A DNA stretch of 64,000 nucleotides from Curtobacterium sp. VKM Ac-2922 (GTDB taxonomy: Bacteria; Actinomycetota; Actinomycetes; Actinomycetales; Microbacteriaceae), in contig NZ_JALGRO010000001.1 of NCBI RefSeq assembly GCF_022815645.1, forward strand, positions 124,001-188,000, given 5' to 3'. Every line of letters begins with the position of its first letter. Positions within the stretch are counted from its first letter, which is position 1. The notes beneath the pieces were generated by a model. That model saw nothing but the letters and a program-made list of their open reading frames with translations. It did no database searches and was not told where the DNA came from. Shown here piece by piece: positions 45,708 through 55,400 of the stretch. The position numbers and the translations under genes were made by a program.

Positions 45708-46490
45708 TCAGCGTCGGACGACGTCGACCACGGCGTCGTGGACCAGGCCGTTCGTCGCCAGGGCGCTGCCGTGCCAGGGGCCGGGAACGCCGTCGAGCGA
45801 TGTGAAGCGCCCGCCGGCCTGTTCGACGATCGGCACCAGCGCGGCCATGTCCCACGGCTTCAGGTCGGGCTCGCCGGCGACGTCGAGGACGCCCTCGGCC
45901 ACCATCATGTACGACCACATGTCGCCGTACGCGCGCGTCCGCCAGACCTGCCGGGACAGGGCGACCAGTGCGTCGAGCCGCCCGTCGTCGTCCCACTGCT
46001 GCAGGCTGTTGTAGCTGAGACTGGCGTCGGCGAGCGTGGGGACGCCGGACACGCGCAGCACGCCGTCGAGCGAGTGGGCGCCGAGCCCCTCGGCGGCCCA
46101 CCAGCGCTTGCCGAGGGCCGGGGCGCTCACGACCCCCAGGACCGGGCGCCCGTCGACGGCGAGCGCGATGAGCGTCGCCCAGACCGGCACGCCGCGCAGG
46201 TAGTTGACGGTGCCGTCGATGGGGTCGACGACCCACTGGCGGTGGCCCTGGCTGGTGGCCTCGGCGCCGGTGTCGGCGGTCGTCTCCTCGCCCAGGAACG
46301 CGTCGTCCGGGCGGTCGGATGTGATGCGTTCCCGCAGGGCCCGTTCGACGGCCTGGTCGGCATCGGTGACGTGGGTGCTGTCGGCCTTCGTGGCGACGCG
46401 CAGGTCGGCGGCCCGGAAGCGGTCGAGGCTGATGGCGTCGGCGGTGTCGGCGAGGGAGCGTGCGAAGTCCAGGTCGGCGCTGAGGTCCAC
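45708..46490 (-). CDS. hisN: histidinol-phosphatase, inositol-monophosphatase family
   Basis: 260 residues from a GTG at 46490, six nt after TACGCT, so leaderless. IMPase fold with metal ligands in FLGEETTADTG, the signature WVVDPIDGTVNYLRGVPVW (about 86-104) and KPWDMAALVPIVEQAGG near the C-terminus. HisN-type enzymes in Actinobacteria use this fold to complete histidinol formation; generic inositol monophosphatase activity is the alternative. It stands alone, away from other his genes. Confidence 0.88.
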   Translation of the reverse strand: MDLSADLDFARSLADTADAISLDRFRAADLRVATKADSTHVTDADQAVERALRERITSDRPDDAFLGEETTADTGAEATSQGHRQWVVDPIDGTVNYLRGVPVWATLIALAVDGRPVLGVVSAPALGKRWWAAEGLGAHSLDGVLRVSGVPTLADASLSYNSLQQWDDDGRLDALVALSRQVWRTRAYGDMWSYMMVAEGVLDVAGEPDLKPWDMAALVPIVEQAGGRFTSLDGVPGPWHGSALATNGLVHDAVVDVVRR

Positions 46491-46578
46491 GGACCGAGCG
46501 TACTGGTGTGCTGGAAGGTTCGTGCGTCCTGGTGTGCCGCGAGGCGCGTGCGTCCTGGTCTGGCCCGAGGCCCGTCGT

Positions 46579-47742
46579 CTACGCGGCGACGACCTCTTCT
46601 TCTTCGAGACGGGTCACGGCGCGCTCGTGCGCCATGCGGGTGCGGTGCGCGACCAGGCCGTGTACCAGGACGCCGAGCAGCACCGCGCCGACCAGCCAGA
46701 GCGTCAGCACGAGCGAGCTCCGACCGAGCGAGGCGCCGGGGAAGTACTGCAGGTCCTGCGCGGCCTGCAACCAGGCGGCGCCGCTCCAGAACGTGTTCAG
46801 GCCGGCGAAGAACCCGGGCTGGAACGCCGGCTGGAAGATCCCGCCGCTCGAGGTGAAGTTGAGCATCACGAACAGCATGGTCAGCACCGGTGTGGTCCAG
46901 CGTCCCAGCAGGGGGTGCAGCCCGATGCCCAGGGCGACGATGATCGCGTCGTACATCCAGGCGAACAGGAACACCTGCCACTGGTGGGTCGTGAGCACTC
47001 CGTAGACCGGGCCGGCGACCACCGTGCCGATGCCGGCGACGACCCCGGCGGTGGCGAGCCCGACGATGGCGGTCCACACGGGGCCCAGGCGCTTGGCGAA
47101 GGCGGCGACCGCGATGGCCGACGCGTACCCGCCCACACTCAGCGCGACGAGCAGGAAGAAGAGCCCCTGCCCGGTGCTGTCCTGGTCGCGGGCGGGGACG
47201 ACGTCGACGACCCGGAAGGGCAGGTGCTGCTGGTAGGCGATCGGCAGGAAGACCTTCTGTGCCGCGGTCGCGGTGGTCTCGCTGGCTGCGGTGGAGACGT
47301 AGAGCGTGGCCGAGGTCGCCGTGGGGGCGTACACGGCGGCGAGGTCGCGATCGCGGACCCGGCGCTCAGCACTGGTGGTGTCGGCCACCACGTGTGCCAC
47401 GAGCGCGCCGTCGGACCGGTCGGTCACGGTCTGCGCGAACACCTGCGTGGTCGCTCCCTGGCCGACGATGCCGACGGCGAGGTCCTTCGGCGCGGGGGCG
47501 TGGAAGGCGCCGAGGTACGCCAGGCCCATGCCGGCGGCCAGGAACAGCGGCACGAGGATGTGGGTGGCGAAGGACAGCAGGGTGCGCCCGAGCCCGGCTG
47601 GGCGCAGGGTGCTCGGGGTGCGGTGGGGCGGCCGGGGAGCGACGTGGCCCCGGTGGTGGGACGCGGCGTCGTCGGCGCGGGCGGGGGAGACGGGAGCGTC
47701 GACGCGGGTCGGCGCAAAGTTGTACTTTGCAACTTCAGACAC
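46579..47742 (-). CDS. YhgE/Pip-like ABC-2-type membrane exporter protein
   Basis: 387 residues from the GTG at 47742. One N-terminal membrane segment (HILVPLFLAAGMGLAYLGAF, about 62-82), an extracytoplasmic domain of about 125 residues, then five segments such as LFFLLVALSVGGYASAIAVA and VLTLWLVGAVLLGVLVHGLV. This is the outline of YhgE/Pip and DUF3533-type proteins related to ABC-2 permeases and type VII-associated exporters. A full promoter precedes it, and a palindromic operator-like site lies inside the first codons. No cognate regulator gene is adjacent. Substrate unknown. Confidence 0.78.
   Translation of the reverse strand: MSEVAKYNFAPTRVDAPVSPARADDAASHHRGHVAPRPPHRTPSTLRPAGLGRTLLSFATHILVPLFLAAGMGLAYLGAFHAPAPKDLAVGIVGQGATTQVFAQTVTDRSDGALVAHVVADTTSAERRVRDRDLAAVYAPTATSATLYVSTAASETTATAAQKVFLPIAYQQHLPFRVVDVVPARDQDSTGQGLFFLLVALSVGGYASAIAVAAFAKRLGPVWTAIVGLATAGVVAGIGTVVAGPVYGVLTTHQWQVFLFAWMYDAIIVALGIGLHPLLGRWTTPVLTMLFVMLNFTSSGGIFQPAFQPGFFAGLNTFWSGAAWLQAAQDLQYFPGASLGRSSLVLTLWLVGAVLLGVLVHGLVAHRTRMAHERAVTRLEEEEVVAA
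47713..47729. promoter_or_regulatory. palindromic operator-like site in the first codons of the exporter gene
   Basis: GCAAAGT TGT ACTTTGC is a perfect 7-bp palindrome nested with AAGTTG/CAACTT arms, markedly A/T-rich for this genome. It lies about 20-35 bp downstream of the -10 box, where a TetR- or MarR-type repressor would block transcription. Confidence 0.6.
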
Positions 47743-47750
47743 GATCGTCA

Positions 47751-47779
47751 ACAGTACCACTCCGGTACGACCATGTCGA
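47751..47779 (-). promoter_or_regulatory. promoter of the YhgE/Pip-like gene
   Basis: Minus strand: TCGACA (47779-47774), 17-bp spacer, TACTGT (47756-47751), then 8 nt to the GTG at 47742. The -35 matches TTGACA at five of six bases, one of the best complete promoters seen here. The transcript would be leaderless. Confidence 0.6.
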
Positions 47780-47830
47780 CATCCGACGCCCGACGCCCGA
47801 CGCCCTTACCGGTGTCGGTGCCAGCCGAGC

Positions 47831-48056
47831 GGTCACGAATCGTCGCTCGGCTCGTGCTCGAGCGACGTACTCCGACAACTCGGGGGACGTGAGCGGGGTG
47901 TTGTGACCGGCCGGCGTGACCGATGGCGCGGCCTGTGACCGGTCGCGACACCCCGGGTGCGCGATGTCGAGCGGTCGGAGATCGTCGCTGGAGGGCTCGG
48001 CGAGCGACGGACTCCGACCACTCGACGGACGTGAGCGGGGTGTTGTGACCGGCCGG
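47831..48056. repeat. 84-bp direct repeat pair
   Basis: Copies at 47831-47914 and 47973-48056, offset 142 bp. Each starts GGTC and ends in the same 33 bp that includes GACGTGAGCGGGGTGTTG and TGACCGGCCGG; the 5' halves are more diverged. They lie in the 466-bp gap between the exporter gene and rsgA. No convincing gene spans them. Confidence 0.85.
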
Positions 48057-48059
48057 GAA

Positions 48060-48155
48060 GCACGCGAGCACGCGAGGGCGCGAGCACGCGAGGGCGCGAG
48101 GGCACGAGGGCGCGAGGGCACGAGGGCGCGAGGGCGCGAGGGCGCGGGGGCGCGG
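48060..48155. repeat. 12-copy 8-bp tandem array
   Basis: Twelve uninterrupted 8-bp units of the type GCACGCGA, GGGCGCGA, GGGCACGA and GGGCGCGG. Unit length is not a multiple of three and the array is between genes, directly after the 84-bp repeat and 53 bp before the rsgA stop. A strong candidate for strain-variable copy number. Confidence 0.9.
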
Positions 48156-48208
48156 GGAAGCGCAGCGCGGCGTGCAACGGTCGCGACGACCGGGCACCGC
48201 CCGTGGGA

Positions 48209-49279
48209 CTACTCCGTCCCCGGGTCCGCCCCGCCCATGCCCGTCAACAGCGCCCGGAACGAGTCGAGCCGCTCGATGCCCGTCGACCCGAGCTCCCCGG
48301 CCTGCACCCGGTCGACGATCTCCCAGTCGTGCGCCTGGTCGAGCGGGATGCCCGGGTCCGGGATGCCCGACTCGGCGGACGGCACCGGGATCGCGTGCGA
48401 GGCGAACGCCCGGAACACGTTCGCCGGGTCGACGTGCCCCAGGCCGAACGACCGGACGCCCGGGGTGTCGATGATCCAGCCGCCGCCCGTGACCTGCAGC
48501 GCGATCGACGACGACGACGTGTGTCGCCCCCGCCCGGTGACCGAGTTGACGACGCCGACGGCCCGCGTCGAGCCGGTCAGTGCGTTGACGAGCGTGGACT
48601 TGCCGACGCCGGAGTGCCCCACGGTGACGGTGACCTGCCCGTCCAGCACCTCGTGCAGCGCGTCCAGGGGGAAGGCGTCCGAGCGGCTCGTGACGATCCG
48701 CAGGTCCAGGCACGCGAAGTGCGCCAGGAAGTCGGTCGGGTCGGCGAGGTCGGTCTTGGTGATGCAGAGGATCGGGTCGAGGCCCGCGTCGAACGCCGCC
48801 ACCAGGTACCGGTCGATCAGTCGTGTCCGGGGCTCGGGGTCGGCCGCCGCGACGACGACGAGCATCTGCGTCGCGTTCGCCACGATCACGCGCTCGACGT
48901 CGTCGCTGTCGTCGGCGCTCCGGCGCAGCAGCGTGGTGCGGTCCTGCACGCGGACGATCCGGGCGAGCGAACCCTCGGCCCCCGAGACGTCCCCGGTCAG
49001 GAACACGGTGTCCCCGGTGACGACGGACTTCTTGCCGAGCTCACGTGCCTTCGTCGCCGTGATCACCCGCTGTCCGTCGGGCCCGGAGACGAGCACACCG
49101 AAGCGCCCTCGGTCGACGTTCGTCACCCAGCCGCTCGGCGCGTCGTCGTACGTCGGGCGGACCTTGGTGCGCGGCCGGTTGCCCTTCGGGTTCGGCCGGA
49201 CCCGCACGCTCGACTCGTCGTACTGCCCGTACGGCTCGTCCTGGTCGTCGTCACCGTCGACGTCGTCCCACCAACTCAC
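48209..49279 (-). CDS. rsgA: ribosome small subunit-dependent GTPase A
   Basis: Circularly permuted GTPase that checks late 30S maturation. 356 residues from GTG. Acidic N-terminus, OB-fold, then permuted G motifs: G4 TKTDL (about 174-178) before G1 [10 protein letters not shown] (about 221-230) and G3 [10 protein letters not shown]. The C-terminal zinc region normally has Cys/His ligands; here [20 protein letters not shown] lacks the usual Cys cluster, as seen in some actinobacterial members. It starts 4 nt after the aroA stop, so aroA-rsgA is an operon. Confidence 0.92.
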   Translation of the reverse strand: MSWWDDVDGDDDQDEPYGQYDESSVRVRPNPKGNRPRTKVRPTYDDAPSGWVTNVDRGRFGVLVSGPDGQRVITATKARELGKKSVVTGDTVFLTGDVSGAEGSLARIVRVQDRTTLLRRSADDSDDVERVIVANATQMLVVVAAADPEPRTRLIDRYLVAAFDAGLDPILCITKTDLADPTDFLAHFACLDLRIVTSRSDAFPLDALHEVLDGQVTVTVGHSGVGKSTLVNALTGSTRAVGVVNSVTGRGRHTSSSSIALQVTGGGWIIDTPGVRSFGLGHVDPANVFRAFASHAIPVPSAESGIPDPGIPLDQAHDWEIVDRVQAGELGSTGIERLDSFRALLTGMGGADPGTE

Positions 49280-49283
49280 GGCG

Positions 49284-50642
49284 TCAGGCTCCGGTCCGGG
49301 CGGTCGCGACCAGGTCGGCCCAGAGTTCCGGGAACTGCGGCAGCGTCTTGGCGGTCGACCCGATGTCGTCCACCGCGATGCCCGGGGTCACCAGGCCGAC
49401 GACCGCGCCAGCGGTCGCCATCCGGTGGTCCTCGTACGCGGCCCAGCCGCCGCCGTGGAGCGGCGCCGGCTCGATCCGCAGGCCGTCGTCGAGGACCTGC
49501 ACCGAGCCTCCTGTCCGGGTCACGTCCGCCGCCAGCGCGGCGAGCCTGTCCGTCTCGTGTCCGCGCAGGTGACCGATCCCGGTGATCGTGCTGGGCGTGT
49601 CGGCCAGGGCCGCCAACGCGACCAGGGCCGGTGCGAGCTCGCCACCGCGGGTCAGGTCCAGGTCGACCCCCGGACAGGAGGCCCCACCCCGGATCCCGAC
49701 GCCGCCGTCGAACACCAGGTCGTCGCCGTCACGGCGCACGGTCGCGCCCCACAGGGGCAGGAGCGTCTCGAGGTCGGCGCCGACCTGTGTGGTCGCGGTC
49801 GGCCAGGTGCGGATGCGGACGGTGCCGCCCGCCACCAGGGCCGCGATCGCGAAGGGCGCCGCGTTGGACAGGTCGGGCTCGATGGTGACGTCACGGGCCG
49901 CGATCGGGCCGGGGTGCACGACCCACTCGCCGACGGCGGGTTGGTCGACCCGGACACCGCGGGCCCGGAGCGCGGCGACGGTCATGTCGATGTGGGGGAT
50001 GCTCGGCAGGCGGTCGCCGGCGTGCGTGAGGTGCAGGCCCTCGTCGAAGCGCGGTGCAGAGAGCAGCAGGCCGGACACGAACTGGGACGATGCCGACGCG
50101 TCGATCGACAGCGCACCGCCGCGCACCGAGCCGGAGCCGGTGAAGGCGAACGGCAGCGATCCGTCGCCGTCGTCGGTGACGTCGATCCCGAGCGCGACGA
50201 GGGCGTCGATGACGGGGCGCATCGGTCGCCGGCGGGCTGCTTCGTCGCCGTCGACGACGACCGGGCCGGTGGCCAGCGCGGCGAGCGGCGGCAGGAAGCG
50301 CATCACGGTGCCGGCGAGCCCGCAGTCGATCCGGACGTCGCCGTGCATCGGTGCCGGGGTGACCCGCAGGTCCGGACCGTACGGGTTCGGGGTGGCGCCG
50401 TCGTCAGGCGTGACCTGGTCGATGCCGACGCCGAGCGCCCGGAGCGCCTCGATCATGAGCGTCGAGTCGCGGGAGTAGAGCGGCAGGTGGATGGTCGACG
50501 GACCGTCGGCCAACGCGGCGAGGACGAGTTCGCGGTTGGTCAGCGACTTCGACCCGGGCAGGGCGACGTCGCCCTGCAGGGGGCCCACTGCGACGGGGGC
50601 GGTCCAGGCGTCGGGCTGCTGGGAATGCGTCGTGTCTGCCAT
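49284..50642 (-). CDS. aroA: 3-phosphoshikimate 1-carboxyvinyltransferase (EPSP synthase)
   Basis: Sixth step of the shikimate pathway: shikimate 3-phosphate plus PEP. 452 residues. [20 protein letters not shown] (phosphate and PEP binding, about 28-47), [38 protein letters not shown] (the RxRPM-type loop), [14 protein letters not shown] and the C-terminal [10 protein letters not shown]. In place of the common LGNAGT the loop reads CGLAGT, a known class variation. TAGTCT on the minus strand (50657-50652) is 9 nt before the ATG. Operon with rsgA, divergent from sigR as in mycobacteria (aroA next to sigH). Confidence 0.95.
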   Translation of the reverse strand: MADTTHSQQPDAWTAPVAVGPLQGDVALPGSKSLTNRELVLAALADGPSTIHLPLYSRDSTLMIEALRALGVGIDQVTPDDGATPNPYGPDLRVTPAPMHGDVRIDCGLAGTVMRFLPPLAALATGPVVVDGDEAARRRPMRPVIDALVALGIDVTDDGDGSLPFAFTGSGSVRGGALSIDASASSQFVSGLLLSAPRFDEGLHLTHAGDRLPSIPHIDMTVAALRARGVRVDQPAVGEWVVHPGPIAARDVTIEPDLSNAAPFAIAALVAGGTVRIRTWPTATTQVGADLETLLPLWGATVRRDGDDLVFDGGVGIRGGASCPGVDLDLTRGGELAPALVALAALADTPSTITGIGHLRGHETDRLAALAADVTRTGGSVQVLDDGLRIEPAPLHGGGWAAYEDHRMATAGAVVGLVTPGIAVDDIGSTAKTLPQFPELWADLVATARTGA

Positions 50643-50730
50643 CGGTTCACAAGACTACTGAAACGATCGGGAGGACCCTTGGCGACAGCACTCGCACCAG
50701 CGCGGACACGCATGCCCGCCGTGGTGACCA

Positions 50731-50790
50731 CGCTCGCGCTGGACGCGCCCGCTCGCGACGCGCTCGCTCTGGACGCGCCCGCTCTAGACT
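50731..50790 (+). repeat. 30-bp tandem duplication forming the sigR promoter
   Basis: Units 50731-50760 and 50761-50790 agree at 26 of 30 positions and share CTGGACGCGCCCGCTC. The second unit ends in TAGACT (50785-50790), a -10 box 8 nt before the sigR ATG; the first has CGCGACG there. The duplication therefore places a mutated copy exactly at the promoter. Confidence 0.75.
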
Positions 50791-50798
50791 GGCCCGCG

Positions 50799-51626
50799 AT
50801 GACCACCGACGAGCCGCAGGCAACTCCGCACGACCTGGTCCACGAGACCGAGGAACAGCTCGACGCCGTCGCCGAGGAAGCAGCGGACCTCGACACCGAG
50901 GCCGACGTCGTCGACGCCAAGACCGTCTCGGCCGCCGAACTCCGCTCCCTGTTCGAAGACCAGGCGCTGCCGTTCATGGACCAGCTGTACGGCGCGGCGA
51001 TGCGGATGACCCGCAACCCGGCCGACGCGTCCGACCTGGTGCAGGAGACCTTCGTCAAGGCGTTCGCCGCCTTCCGGCAGTTCCGCCAGGGCACGAACCT
51101 CAAGGCGTGGCTGTACCGGATCCTGACGAACACGTTCATCAACACGTACCGCAAGAACCAGCGGAACCCCTACCAGGGCACCATCGACGAGCTCGAGGAC
51201 TGGCAGCTGGGCGGCGCCGAGAGCGTCACCCAGTCGATCTCCGCCCGCTCCGCCGAGGCCGACGCGATCGACCACCTGCCGTCGTCAGCGGTGAAGGACG
51301 CCCTGCAGGCGATCCCCGAGGACTTCCGGATGGCGGTCTACTTCGCTGATGTCGAGGGGTTCTCGTACCAGGAGATCGCGGACATCATGAAGACCCCCGT
51401 GGGGACGGTCATGAGCCGTCTGCACCGTGGACGCCGGCTCCTGCGGGGGCTGTTGGCGGACCATGCCCGCGAGACCGGGGTCGTCCCCGACGCAGCGTCG
51501 ACGGCGACGATGCGTGGACGAGGCCGGAACACCGCGGCTCCGAGCCGTAGTGCGGCGACGACCCGCACGGCGGCGTCGAGCCGTACCGCGGCGTCGAGCC
51601 GCACTGACCGAGAGGGTGAACGATGA
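50799..51626 (+). CDS. sigR: ECF sigma factor of the SigR/SigH thiol-stress type
   Basis: 275 residues from the ATG at 50799, 8 nt after TAGACT. Region 2: [40 protein letters not shown] and [20 protein letters not shown]; region 4: [42 protein letters not shown]. An N-terminal acidic extension of about 50 residues and a C-terminal tail of about 45 residues (Ser/Arg/Thr/Ala repeats) exceed the standard size of about 210-225. Followed with an ATGA overlap by its zinc anti-sigma factor. Expected targets are thioredoxin and mycothiol genes; no GGAAT-type autoregulatory promoter was found upstream. Confidence 0.92.
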   Translation: MTTDEPQATPHDLVHETEEQLDAVAEEAADLDTEADVVDAKTVSAAELRSLFEDQALPFMDQLYGAAMRMTRNPADASDLVQETFVKAFAAFRQFRQGTNLKAWLYRILTNTFINTYRKNQRNPYQGTIDELEDWQLGGAESVTQSISARSAEADAIDHLPSSAVKDALQAIPEDFRMAVYFADVEGFSYQEIADIMKTPVGTVMSRLHRGRRLLRGLLADHARETGVVPDAASTATMRGRGRNTAAPSRSAATTRTAASSRTAASSRTDREGER

Positions 51627-51865
51627 GCGGCTGCGACTGCTCCAAGGCGAAGGCGGAGCTCGAGGAGTTCCTGCACGACGAACTGGGCCGCGAGGACGCG
51701 GCGGACATCCGTGAGCACATGGCCGACTGCCCCGACTGCGAGACCGAGCACCGTGTCGGCGTGGTGCTGATGGAGACCGTCAAGCGTGCGTGCAGAGAGA
51801 CTGCTCCGGAGCAGCTGCGGACCGAGATCCTGACCCGCATCCGCGCGGAGCAGGCGACCCACTGA
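51623..51865 (+). CDS. rsrA: zinc-binding anti-sigma factor
   Basis: 80 residues. Contains the ZAS motif HMADCPDC (H-x3-C-x2-C, about residues 31-38) plus Cys4/Cys6 near the start and a His at 12-18, which bind zinc and release the sigma factor on disulfide formation. Overlaps sigR by ATGA. RsrA/RshA-type partners are normally about 80-105 residues, so the length fits. Confidence 0.93.
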   Translation: MSGCDCSKAKAELEEFLHDELGREDAADIREHMADCPDCETEHRVGVVLMETVKRACRETAPEQLRTEILTRIRAEQATH

Positions 51866-51904
51866 CGTCGAAACACGGATGCCGCGCCGGGTAGGGTCGC
51901 GATC

Positions 51905-52345
51905 ATGACCCTCTCCGTCGAGTCGATCACCACCTGGTCCGACCCGGACGTCGCCGACGTCGCTGCCCTCGTCCGTTCCCTCGGCCACACGGCCGATGAT
52001 GCTTCGATGCGCGCGCGTCTCGAGCGGCTCACCCCCGAGGCCGGACACCGGACCTGGGTCGTGCGGGCCGAGGACGGGCGTGCCGTCGCGGTCGCCGGCG
52101 CACAGGTCACGTGGGCCTACGCGTCGGACGAGCCGACCGCACAGCTGCTGCTGCTGGTCGTCGACCCGTCGGAGCGCCGCTCCGGAACGGGGTCCGCGCT
52201 GCTCGGCACGTTCGAGGCCTGGGCCGCGGAGCAGGGCGCGCGGCAGTTGTCGGCCGTCAGCGCTGCCGCGACCGACAGCGCGCACCGGTTCTACCAGAAG
52301 CGCGGCTACCACGACGCCGGGGTCCGGTACACCCGGATCGCGTAG
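51905..52345 (+). CDS. GNAT-family N-acetyltransferase
   Basis: 146 residues from the ATG at 51905, 7 nt after TAGGGT (51892-51897), so leaderless. Motif A: LLLLVVDPSERRSGTGSALLGTFEAWA with the CoA loop RRSGTGSA; motif B: DSAHRFYQKRGYHDAGVRYT. Substrate unknown. Immediately after its stop comes a run of 16 G and then the convergent kgd gene. Confidence 0.85.
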   Translation: MTLSVESITTWSDPDVADVAALVRSLGHTADDASMRARLERLTPEAGHRTWVVRAEDGRAVAVAGAQVTWAYASDEPTAQLLLLVVDPSERRSGTGSALLGTFEAWAAEQGARQLSAVSAAATDSAHRFYQKRGYHDAGVRYTRIA

Positions 52346-52351
52346 CGGCGC

Positions 52352-52367
52352 GGGGGGGGGGGGGGGG
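52352..52367. repeat. homopolymer of 16 G
   Basis: Sixteen consecutive G seven bp after the acetyltransferase stop, in a non-coding convergent gap. Such tracts slip during replication and are error-prone in sequencing. Confidence 0.85.
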
Positions 52368-52402
52368 CTCGTTGCCGCGGGGTCGTCCGCCGCGGCGGTG
52401 CA

Positions 52403-52455
52403 CCCCGACAACGACATCGCGCCCCGTTCTCACGGTGTGCGATGTCGTTGCGGGG
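52403..52455. terminator. bidirectional terminator between GNAT gene and kgd
   Basis: CCCCGACAACGACATCGC (52403-52420) pairs with GCGATGTCGTTGCGGGG (52439-52455), a 17-bp stem with one bulged A and an 18-nt loop, 11 bp from the kgd stop. Confidence 0.7.
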
Positions 52456-52465
52456 ATGCGAACGA

Positions 52466-55400
52466 TCAGTCGAGCGCCCGGTCGAGGACCTCGGCGGCCT
52501 CGGCAGCGGACCGCTTCGACGAGCCCGTCGCCGGCGCGGCACTGGCGGGCCGCGACGCGACGGACAGCGGTCGGCCGTCCAGGTGCGGCGACAGGTTCAT
52601 GCACACGAACGGCCAGGCGCCCTGGTTCTCCGGCTCTTCCTGGGCCCACACGACGTCGGCGTTCGGGTAGCTGCCGAGGACCTGCAGGATGCGGTCGAGG
52701 GGGAGCGGTGCGAGCTGCTCGAGCCGGACCAGGGCGACGTCGGTGCGCCCGCGCTTGTCGGCCTCGGCGCGCAGGTCGTGGTGCACCTTGCCGGAGTGCA
52801 GCACGACGCGGCGAACGGCGTTCCGGTCGGTGACCTTCGCGTCGTCGATCACCGGCTCGAAGGTGCCGTTCGTGAAGTCCTCGACCGCGCTGGTCGCCTG
52901 CCGCAGCCGCAGCATCGCCTTCGGGCTGAAGACGATCAGCGGCTTCTGCGGACGCTCCCAGGCCTGGCGGCGCAGCAGGTGGAAGTACGACGCCGGGGTC
53001 GACGGACGTGCCACCACCATGTTGTCCTCGGCGCAGAGCTGCAGGTACCGCTCGATGCGGGCCGACGAGTGGTCGGGGCCCTGACCCTCGTAGCCGTGGG
53101 GCAGCAGCAGGACCAGGCCGGAGCGCTGTCCCCACTTCTGCTCGGCGGACGAGATGAACTCGTCGATGACCGTCTGGGCGCCGTTCGCGAAGTCGCCGAA
53201 CTGCGCTTCCCAGAGCACCAGGGCGTCGGGGCGCTCGACCGAGTAGCCGTACTCGAACGCCATCGCCGCGTACTCGCTCAGCAGCGTGTCGTAGATGTAG
53301 AAGCGGGCCTGGTCCTCGGTCAGGTTCGACAGGGGCAGCCACTCCTGCCCGTTCTCGCGGTCGTGGAACACCGCCTGCCGTTGGACGAAGGTGCCGCGTC
53401 GGGCGTCCTGCCCGGCGAGCCGGACGGGCTTGCCCTCGGTCAGCAGCGAGCCGATCGCCATGAGTTCGGCCATCGCCCAGTCGACGCCGCCCTTGCGGGT
53501 CATGTCCGTGCGCTTGGTGAGCAGTGCCTGCAGCTTCGGGTGCACCTGGAACCCGGCGGGCGGATTGCCGTGCGCGTCGCCGATGAGCTCGACGAGCTCC
53601 TTCGAGATCGCGGTGTCGTGGACCTGCAGTTCGGTGTCGTCACGCTGTGCCGCTGGGCGTTCGAGGCCCTGCACGGCACCGTCGTCGTCGACCTGGATGA
53701 CGGGGATCGTGCCGGTCTGCGCTTCGTGGGTCTCGGCGAAGGCGCGCTCGAGGCGGTCCTGGAAGTCGCGGTGCGCCTCGTCGTACTCCTGCTGGGTGAT
53801 GTCACCTCGGCCGACCAGGGCCTCGGTGAACAGCGTCCGGACGGAGCGCTTGGCCTCGATCAGGTTGTACATGAGCGGCTGCGTCATCGAGGGGTCGTCG
53901 CCCTCGTTGTGTCCGCGGCGGCGGTAGCAGACCAGGTCGATGACGACGTCGCGGTGGAACTCCTGCCGGTACGCGAACGCCAGGTCGGCGACGCGGGCCA
54001 CGGCCTCGGGGTCGTCCCCGTTGACGTGCAGGATCGGCGCCTGGATCGTCTTGGCGACGTCGGTGGAGTACACCGAGGTGCGCGCGGAGTCGGGCGGGGT
54101 GGTGAACCCGACCTGGTTGTTGATCACCAGGTGCACGGTGCCGCCGGTGCGGTAGCCGCGCAGCTGCGACATCTGCAGGGTCTCGACGACCACACCCTGG
54201 CCGGCCATCGCAGCGTCACCGTGGACGAGCACGGGCAGCACGCCGAACTCACCGGCCGGTCCGCGGTCCTGCTTGGCGCGGACGATGCCCTCGAGCACGC
54301 CGTCGACGGCTTCGAGGTGCGACGGGTTCGCGGCGATCGTGATCGGGATCGTGGTGCCGTCCGACGCGCGGAAGACCCCCTCGGTGCCGACGTGGTACTT
54401 GACGTCGCCGGAGCCCTGACCCTGCACGGCGCCGGGGAGCGTGGTGCCCTCGAACTCGCGGAAGATCTGGCCGTAGGTCTTGCCGGCGATGTTCGTCAGC
54501 ACGTTCAGGCGGCCACGGTGGGCCATGCCGATCGCGACCTCGTCGAGCCCGGCGACGGCGGCGTGCTGGATGAGCGTGTCGAGGAACGGGATCGTCGACT
54601 CGCCGCCCTCGAGCGAGAAGCGCTTCTGGCCGACGTACTTCGTCTGCAGGAAGGTCTCGAACGCCTCGGCCTCGTTGAGCTTGCCGAGGACGCGGAGCTG
54701 CTCGTCCTTCGACGGCTTCGAGTAGGGGACCTCGATGTGGGACTGGAACCAGCGACGCTGTTCCGGGTCTTGGATGTGCATGTACTCGATGCCGACCGTG
54801 CGGCAGTAGGCGTCGCGCAGGACACCGAGCACGTCACGCAGCGGTGCGTTCGTGGTGCCGGCCAGACCGCCGGTCACGAACTCGCGGTCGAGGTCCCAGA
54901 AGGTCAGCCCGTGGCTCTCGATCTCGAGGTCGGGGTGGGTGCGCTGGCGGTACTCGAGCGGGTCGATGTCGGCCATCAGGTGCCCACGGACCCGGAAGCT
55001 GTTGATCAGCTCCTGCACGCGCGCGGTCTTGTTGACGCGGTGGGCCAGGTCCACGTTGATGTCGTTGGCCCACTGGATCGGCTTGTAGGGGATCCGGAGC
55101 GCCGAGAAGATGCCCTCGTAGAACCCGTGCTCACCGATCAGGCGCTCGTGCACCTTCTTCAGGTACTCGCCCGAGCCGGCGCCCTGGATGACGCGGTGGT
55201 CGTAGGTGCTGGTCAGTGTGATCGTCTTGCCGATGCCGAGTTCGACCAGGGTCTTGGATGCCGAGCCCTGGAACTGTGCGGGGTACTCGAGTGCGCCCGC
55301 GCCGATGATGGCGCCCTGGCCCTTGGTCAGGCGGGGGACCGAGTGCACGGTGCCGATGCCGCCGGGGTTGGTCAGCGAGATCGTGGTGCCCTGGAAGTCG

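Noticed and set aside
47735..48713. Minus-strand frames through the 8-bp array and 84-bp repeats
   Set aside because: The two repeat copies fall in different reading frames, the array gives Arg/Pro/Ala low complexity, and there is no start site; treated as non-coding.
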